A stretch of 64,000 nucleotides of DNA from Plutella xylostella (Eukaryota; Arthropoda; Insecta; Lepidoptera; Plutellidae), in the NCBI RefSeq assembly GCF_932276165.1, contig NC_064007.1:3668001-3732000 (forward strand), read 5' to 3'. Shown here piece by piece: positions 44,201 to 53,200 of the stretch; positions within the stretch are counted from its first letter, which is position 1; each line of letters begins with the position of its first letter. A model generated the notes under the pieces. That model worked only from the letters and a program-made list of their open reading frames with translations, made no database searches and had not been told where the DNA came from. Made by a program: the position numbers and the translations under genes.

Positions 44201-47200
44201 TGTCTTGAAGACATGTTTTCATGCATAAGTATTTACGGTGATATTTTAATCATCAATTTATTGTATGTAGTCTGAAACTCATGTTGTACCTGTAGAGATC
44301 GGTGGCCAGTTTGGTCGCTTCGCTCACATTCTGACAGTTCATCAGCCAGAACCTGCAACAAAGTATTTACTAATAAATACAAGAAAAATTACAACAACAT
44401 TTTAAAACACTATACCTACTTGTTACACAAATAAGACGACAGAATGGCGTAGTGGTTAGTGGCCCTGACTGCTATGCCGAAGGTCCCGGGTTCGATTCCC
44501 GGCTGGGGCAGATATTTGTTTAAAGACAAATATTTGTACTCGGGTCTTGGGTGTTAATATTTATATTTAGTATCTATCTATCTATGTATTTGTGTAGATA
44601 TATCAGCTGTCCGACACCCATAACACAGGTTCTGCCTAGCTTGGGGTCGGATGGCCGTGTGTGAGATGTCCCCACATATTTATTATTATTATTAAAACAT
44701 GAAGAATTAATACTGAATTGATCTAGACACGTTGCCATTTACAGAGGTCCATCCCGATGATTGCATAATGAGTATAAAACTTTAGAATTGTTTGTGACAG
44801 CATACTATTTATCCCACCTACTATTTTTGCTTAGTCAAGGTAAACAGCATTCAGTATTATTTGTAGAAATTCACACGAGTGCGTCCATTTAATCGGCTTT
44901 ACTGACGCCGTTTAACCCACCGCCGCCGTTTACCTACCTACCTACGATCTATTTAATGCTTTCTTTTGCTGCAGTTGCCTATACAATTACATATCTATCT
45001 TCCACTCACCTAGCTTCTTTTGTAAAGTTACACTAAACATCATTCACCCACTCACCTAGCAGAAACAGTGGTGGTGAACGAGGCGCAATCCCCTATAATA
45101 GTGAGCGGCGTGGAGCCGGTGACATCTTCCCACGCGGCCCGCGCCTGCCCGCCCATGATGGAGCAGAGGAGGCGCGGGTTGCCCGAGATCATGTTGAAAC
45201 TTTATTGTTTTTCATTCTTTCTGACAGCTTATAGCTACTATTTATCCAGCCTACTATTGCGAGTCCACCGTTCGGCATCGCATTCGCTGTTATTTGTAGA
45301 AATCCACACGAGTGCGTCCATTTTATCTGTGTTACTGACGCCGTTTAACAATCCGTTTGTAGTTTTCTTTTCATGTTTGTAATACTGTTTCTGTTTGAGT
45401 GTAATAAAGAGCATTTTATCTTATCTTATCCGTTAGGTGTCATACCTACGATCTATTTAATGCTTTCTTTTGCTGCAGTTGCCTACACAATTACATATCT
45501 ATTGTCCCACTCACCTAGCTTCTTTTGTAACAGTTTCACAAACATCAACATTCCACTCACCTAGCCGAAACAGTGGTGGTGAACGAGGCGCAATCCCCAA
45601 TAATAGTGAGCGGCGTGGAGCCGGTGACATCTTCCCACACGGCCCGCGCCTGCCCGCCCATGATGGAGCAGAGGAGCCGCAGGTTGCCCGAGACTTGCTT
45701 GTCGCCGGGGGCGCCCTGGGGAGGTAGAGTGGAGGTTAGTTGGAGGTGGAAATAAAGACTGTTGAAAGTTTGGCAGTTGGAATTGAATGCATAGGTATGA
45801 GCTGAAATTTTGATGGAGTAGTTTCAACTATGTTTATGTCTACGAATAGAAATGTAGCGATTCGCTGTCTTCCTCGTTAAAAAAGTTAGTAGACGCTTTA
45901 GCTACAGAACTGTTTCGTCACTCTCTTACAGAGAACAATTTCTACTTTAACGAGTGGGACAAAACAGTTCGATAGCTAAAGCGTCCACTTACTTTATTTA
46001 TGAATAAGGGGGTATACCTACACTAGACCCGAATGCACTTGCATGTAATTTATTTATACTCTGTATATACCTATATCACGTCGGGGTCACCACTAACCTG
46101 AGGAGGCGGCAACGGCGAAGTCAGTGTAATCGTGGTATGGAACTTCCTGCGTCGTGGCTCCACAGTGATCACTGGCGCGACGGAGGCTGATCTTGGCAGT
46201 AAACGAGCCGCTAGCGGGTCGCAGCCGTGGGCTTGGAGCCCGACTCGGATGCGCTTAGTCAGAGCTGATGGCGGGAACAGGGCTTGGACCTGGAAGGAGG
46301 AAATTGTGGTTTGAAAATGTCTTGAAATGTTACTAGTACAGGTTACTAGTTTTTTTTGTTATAGTTAGATTGAGCATACACGGAAAAGAGCGCGGCAGCG
46401 GATTGAAATACGCACAGATGTAGGGAATTGATGCTAATAGCTACTAGTAAAGTCGTGTCGGTGAGCTAGGCTCCTTGGTTGCGCTCTATATGTATAATTA
46501 ACTTTTTCCTTCTTTACCTGCGGTGTAGCTACAAGCATAATCGAAGACTGCCGATAGATGGCGGTAAATCAGAATACGCAAAAAAGTACTTTTCTCACCT
46601 GCGGTATAGCAGTGCTATGGAGCGTGCCCCCCTCGGGTCCCACGGCGTGCACCTGCTGGCGCACGCGGGACACCACGGCCAGGTAGTGCGGGAAGTCGCA
46701 CGTGAGTATACACGCTCTTAGCGACCTAGTAGTGCCGGATACGGCCGCTAGACGGCGTTGAAGCGGCATTCATGGACGCTAATGCCAGCAAGTAGTTCCG
46801 GGGAATGCCGATAGATGGCGGTAAATGCAAAATACGCTTTTTTAAACGCTACCCTTTTAAGTAGTACCGAAGACTTTTGATAGATGGCGGTAAAGCACAA
46901 TTAGATATTTTTTTTAAAAATTTTTTCTTACTTGTGGTATAGCGGTGCTATGCAGCGTGCCCCCCTCGGGCCCCACGGCGTGCACCTGCTGGCGCACGCG
47001 GGACACCACGGCCAGGTAGTGCGGGAAGTCGCACGTGAGTATACACGCTCTTAGCGACCTAGTAGTGCCGGAGACTGCCGCTAGGTGGCGGTGAGGTGGC
47101 ACCATGATTGTATGACGGGCACTAGTCTAGAGGCGTGCGGTGCGCGCTATTATATGGACCTTAGCTCATAATCGTGAAGCGCCACCCTCTGCGCGCTGTA

Positions 47201-50200
47201 CCAGTAAGTAGTACCGGTTGCTGCCGATAGATGGCGGTAAATCAAAATGCGCACAAAAAAGCGTTTCTTTCCTACTTTTCTCACGAAAATAATTAGAATT
47301 TTTCTTACTTGTGGTATAGCGGTGCTATGCAGCGTGCCCCCCTCGGGTCCCACGGCGTGCACCTGCTGGCGCACGCGGGACACCACGGCCAGGTAGTGCG
47401 GGAAGTCGCACGTGAGTATGCGGGTGACTCGCTCGCCGAGTGCGTTGAGTGATTCGCCTGAGGCGCCGTGTTCGAGACGCTCTTTGGCTAGGGCCTCCTG
47501 TGGGTTGAAGGGTTTATGAGTTAGAAGTTCATCAATTGCGTAAAGCATTCCTATAGTCATGTGTCACACAAAAAACGGTATGAAAAGTTTTAGTTTTATT
47601 TATTCGGGAAACAAACTGCTTAAAATAATAATAATTAGTATAAGGATTAAATTTAACACTCATGCCAACAAAGTTTCCTCAGATTCAAAACACACATTAA
47701 AAGTATTGTGAACAAAAACAAAAACATTAAAAATGTAAAATAACAAATGAACAAAAATTACACATAAGAAATAATGACAAACATGAGAAGGTTACAAATC
47801 AATTAGTGCTGTTTTTATACATTTTTTGAATTGGCAGAAAGAGAGGTGGAACAAATCTACATCTACGAAGTTACTATTGTATTGGCGACAGGATCTCAAA
47901 AGAAACGTGTTGGCAGCATAGTTTGTACTTCTATGAGGTACGTGGAACAAGGTTCTATGTCTATTGCTAATTCTAGGACAGCGAATAGTTATATTTTCCA
48001 AAAGATAAGGCGTAACTAAGGCATTGTGCAACAATTTGTACAGGAATACTTGGTCTAGCTCTATTCGACGATTCTCAAGTTGAGGCAAATCTACAACGTC
48101 CTCAGTATTTTTGTATGTGCGCCATGATAAATGTTTAATAATAAAAGTAAACGGTAAACAATGTTGGATCACCATTTCGTTCCAATACTAAGACTCGCGC
48201 TCCGACGGATACGGTTGAATAAGCCAACGAAGGTCTAGTTAGTGCCTCTGAAGGATTAGTTGCCGTGTAGGAAACCTTGAATGTAAGGCTTGTGCTATTC
48301 TACTATGAATATGCTTATATAACTAACTAACCTTCCTATTTATCTATGTTTTATAATTATATGCATTTATAATATCACATCATCAACTCTCCTAGCATGA
48401 GCTGTCCGCACATAAAAAAATCATTGATATAAAGATATAGACGTTATGTAAAGTGTGTGAACTCGCCTGTATCATGGGGTTGTCGGCGTGGTGCAGGTAG
48501 TGGTCCTGCCAGGTGTCGCCGGTGTCGGACCACGTGTAGATCTATGTACACAAGTGTGAACTCGCCTGTATCATGGGGTTGTCGGCGTGGTGCAGGTAGT
48601 GGTCCCGCCAGGTGTCGCCGGTGTCGGACCACGTGTAGATCTATGTACACAAGTGTGAACTCGCCTGTATCATGGGGTTGTCGGCGTGGTGCAGGTAGTG
48701 GTCCTGCCAGGTGTCGCCGGTGTCGGACCACGTGTAGATCTATGTACACAAGTGTGAACTCGCCTGTATCATGGGGTTGTCGGCGTGGTGCAGGTAGTGG
48801 TCCCGCCAGGTGTCGCCGGTGTCGGACCACGTGTAGATCTATGTACACAAGTGTGAACTCGCCTGTATCATGGGGTTGTCGGCGTGGTGCAGGTAGTGGT
48901 CCTGCCAGGTGTCGCCGGTGTCGGACCACGTGTAGATCTATGTACACAAGTGTGAACTCGCCTGTATCATGGGGTTGTCGGCGTGGTGCAGGTAGTGGTC
49001 TTGCCAGGTGTCGCCGGTGTCGGACCACGTGTAGATCTATGTACACAAGTGTGAACTCGCCTGTATCATGGGGTTGTCGGCGTGGTGCAGGTAGTGGTCC
49101 TGCCAGGTGTCGCCGGTGTCGGACCACGTGTAGATCTATGTACACAAGTGTGAACTCGCCTGTATCATGGGGTTGTCGGCGTGGTGCAGGTAGTGGTCCT
49201 GCCAGGTGTCGCCGGTGTCGGACCACGTGTAGATCTATGTACACAAGTGTGAACTCGCCTGTATCATGGGGTTGTCGGCGTGGTGCAGGTAGTGGTCCTG
49301 CCAGGTGTCGCCGGTGTCGGACCACGTGTAGATCTATGTACACAAGTGTGAACTCGCCTGTATCATGGGGTTGTCGGCGTGGTGCAGGTAGTGGTCCTGC
49401 CAGGTGTCGCCGGTGTCGGAGCGCAGTATCACGATCTCGCGCTCGGGGCAGGATGCCGTGTAGATAGGGACCTCTAGGATCACCGGCCTGGAATGGAGAG
49501 GAGAGAGTGCCGTAGGTTAGTGTGTTCAGTTGGTATGTTATCTTACAAATCTTACAATACAATAATCTTTATTTGCACACTTAAATAGCAGAGATGCACA
49601 ATTTACGGTCTTAGCGCTAAAAGCTAAGATCTATTCCAGACAGCCGTTGTATAACAAGAATAAAACATAAGAAAGGGGCATTTGTCTTGCAATGTACGCG
49701 GCGATCAGACGGTAGATGGTAAAGTGTTGTATCGATTGAATGGACTTTTTTGCTATCTATTACGCACCTGATGGTTCCATTTCGATAGCCATACATATTA
49801 CACATACTTACACATGTTTTAATATTTTAGAAAAAAAACATACTGAATTCTGACGTCAGTCTAACCCTGACCATACTGATGGACTGAACTGATGCCAGAA
49901 TTAATCATCATCATCACGACCCATCACGTCCCCACTGCTGGGGCATGGGTCTCCTTTCAATAAAAGAAGGGTTTTAGGCCTAGTTCACCACGCTGGCCTA
50001 GTGCGGGTTGGTGGACGATGCCAGAATTATCGAGTAATCTTTGTATACAACTTGTTGTCAGATATACTCACGCGAGGAACTTGGCCCCTTGGGGCTGCAA
50101 CTCGAGCAGCTGGCTGCCAGCGCCTCGCCCTCCATGAGCGGTGGCGGCGCGGCTTAAACACTTCCTTAATGGGGCGAAGACCCGTGCCCCAGCAGTGGGG

Positions 50201-53200
50201 TCGTGATGAGTATGATGACGATGATGACATGCTGAGCTGGTGCGTTTTGACGCTCTGGACCTCTTTTTGTTTCGCTATCTATTTTGTTTTATTTTATGTA
50301 TCTTTTTCTGTTTCTGTGTGTGGTATACTGATATTGGAACGCACCCCTCGTATCGTGTACTGATATTGGAACGCACCCCTATCTCTGTTTTTTTTCTATT
50401 TGGACTGTTAATATCCACGTGTGTGCGCGATAATAAAACATTGATTTAATTAATTTCAATGCGTTTCACTCAGTATATTTTACAGTGTGTCAAATATTTC
50501 TTTCTTTCTTTCTCTCTAATAATTCAAGTGTTACATTATCAGGAGTACTCACGCGAGGAACTTGGCCCCTTGAGGCTGCAACTCGAGCAAGCGACTGGCC
50601 AGTGCCTCGCCCTCCATGAGCGGCGGTGGCGCGGCGGCAGGCGCCCGACGGGTGGCGGCACTGGGGGGTAGAGGTGGGGTTAGCTGGTTGAATAGGTTGG
50701 GATGTGATGTGGTACATTGAAGATGGCTTGCACCAGACATTTAAACGAAATTTTATCAATTGCTGTCTTGATTTCACAGCATAATGTCAGAGCAAGAGAT
50801 AGTAGATTTAATTTTGATTAACTTTTTGGTGCAACCCACACTGAAAGTGACGACTGGCGTCGCAGAACTAGATGAATAGAGGCGTACGTGAGGGTCAGCT
50901 GGTATAATCATGTCTGTTCAAAAATATACATTTTTAAATTTATAGAATTCACCGATCACGATTCGCGACCACCTGATGAACACGGTGAACATTTTGTTTG
51001 TTACCTAGCATTAGGTACTATTATATTATATTATACACTATTTCTGTTGTCATATATCTTAATTTCGTTTCATAAATAAATATGTTTTGTGTCTTGGACG
51101 TTATAAATGCCTTTTTCTTTCCTTGTCCTATAATAGGTTTCACTGCTTCCTTTTATTTTCCTATTTTATTTTGGAGCTTAAGTGATGAAATACTGAACCA
51201 TATAGCTGAGGGTCCAGTGACTGTTTAATTCGTTTAAGAGGTGAAATGTAAATAAGATTTTCTAAAATCCACAGCCATAATGCTGAAAATACTAACTAGG
51301 TAATTCCCGTTTTTTCGATGAAAAAATCTCGCACTAGACCCTCTGTTCTATCCAATAGATGTAATTTTACTAACATTTTATATTTAAATGACCACTTTAC
51401 ATCGATTAAGTTTCACTACCGCCTTCTCTCAGCCGAAGTAAAGTATGACAATTGAATTCAACAACTCTCTACCGAATAATTAATCGGAAATCGATTTGCG
51501 TGTCGGCTGTCGAGAGATACATCCAATATGTAAGTAAATAGGTGACATATTTACACGTCACGTAAATAAATTATGAAAACTGTAAGTACGATTAATAAAC
51601 TGTAGCCGATTGAAAATGTTTTTGCAGAGGACATGTTATAAAAATACTTTTATATCTGTTTTGTTTTCATCCAATTACACAGTGATTCACGGCACTTGTA
51701 ACAATGGCAGCAGCAGAAGTCATGGCAGACTACCAAAAACATATTATGCTCCTATTTACTGTAATGACTCATTTCACTGTTCACTCATATACTAGCTACT
51801 GTAATATGAAAGTAAACTTATTGATACGAAAAATATGCTACACCTCAATCATCTGAACAATTTTTTATTTTGTGTTATAAAAATTGACCAATGCGTAAGC
51901 CCTTTTCAATTAATTATTTTCCTTAGCCATTCTCGAGTTGCTTCTGTTACCCAATAGTGTATATGCTTTTAGAATCAGCATTACGATTATTTGTGCAGTC
52001 TTTCGTGCGCCGTTGTAGCTATAAGTTGAGTGACTTGAATACAACCTATAGGGGCACACGGTACACGTTGAGTGGAACGTATAGGTGCATACTGGGTAGG
52101 TACACATTGATTGGAACGTATAGGGACATATTGCTTATACGTTGAGTGGAACCTATAGCGACATACTAAGTACACGTTAAGTGAAACCTGGGGCATACTA
52201 AGAATACGTTAAGTAGAACCTAAAGGGGCATACTGGGTTCGTACTGAACCTATGTAAACACTGTAGCCTACAAGATACATACCGGCACGTGAGCCGAGTG
52301 GGCGCGGCGCAGGCAGCCGGCGGCACTATGACGCGCACGCCGCCGCGCCGCTTCGCCTTCATGGCGCCTCCGCGGGCGTCCACCACGAACGACACCAGGA
52401 ATCTGGGGAGGGAATATAAGGTTGTTAAGTTAAGGATCATCATCATTATCAGGTCCTGGGATACCTAATCAGGGACATAGGGCTCGAAGGTCTCTTAAGG
52501 ATGGTAATTGAAACTAACCTAACCCAAAACACAAACCTACCGACAAGTAGACGAAAAATAGTTGTACTTAGTCGTAAGGAATACCATATTATGCAAATTA
52601 TTTTGTAGTTATTACTTATATGCTTATTAAAGATTAAAGGGTAGATTATTTGCGAGAGGTTCGCTTTGCAGAAAAAGAATTCAAAAATACATATATATAT
52701 TTTTGGGCATTCGGCCCTTTGGCGTGAAAGTAGGACATAACAAACAAATGCATTTGAATATTTCTATCTAGCTCTAGATTTACGTAGATATGAGGCATAA
52801 ACTTTGACATTGATCCACATTAGAATCACATAAACAGCTTTGTTTACTAATAGCTAAGTACATTTTCATAGCAACGTGTAGTTGAGATCTGTCTATCAAG
52901 CATTAGCAGATCTGACCTCATTTAGGTCAGGAGTCATCAGCGTTAATGCGTTAGTCATACCTACAACACGAATATAACACAACGTGAAATAACGTTATGC
53001 TTTTTACTTGGTTAATGTTTGAACATTGTGATATAAGCCGAAATAAAATGACAGGCTCTTTTATTTGTTTGAGCTTCTAGTAGGAACACAAAAAGCTATG
53101 TGGTCTATTTGGGTGATCTTGTACTAGTCATTTAAGAATATTATTTGAGATAAAAATATTCAAAAATTGCGTTACATTATCTGGAATATTATTATTAGGT

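Noticed and set aside
44446..44511. Functional tRNA gene
   Set aside because: A and B boxes are present, but the sequence continues into a SINE body with an (ATT)n tail and does not close as a tRNA acceptor stem.
48461..49451. CRISPR-like regular array
   Set aside because: Whole units including 'spacers' are identical, the repeat is exon-derived, and the genome is eukaryotic.
48444..49562. Long repetitive open frames on both strands (372 and 336 codons)
   Set aside because: They arise because the 99-bp unit is a multiple of three. Neither frame is the ankyrin frame, and both are by-products of the array.
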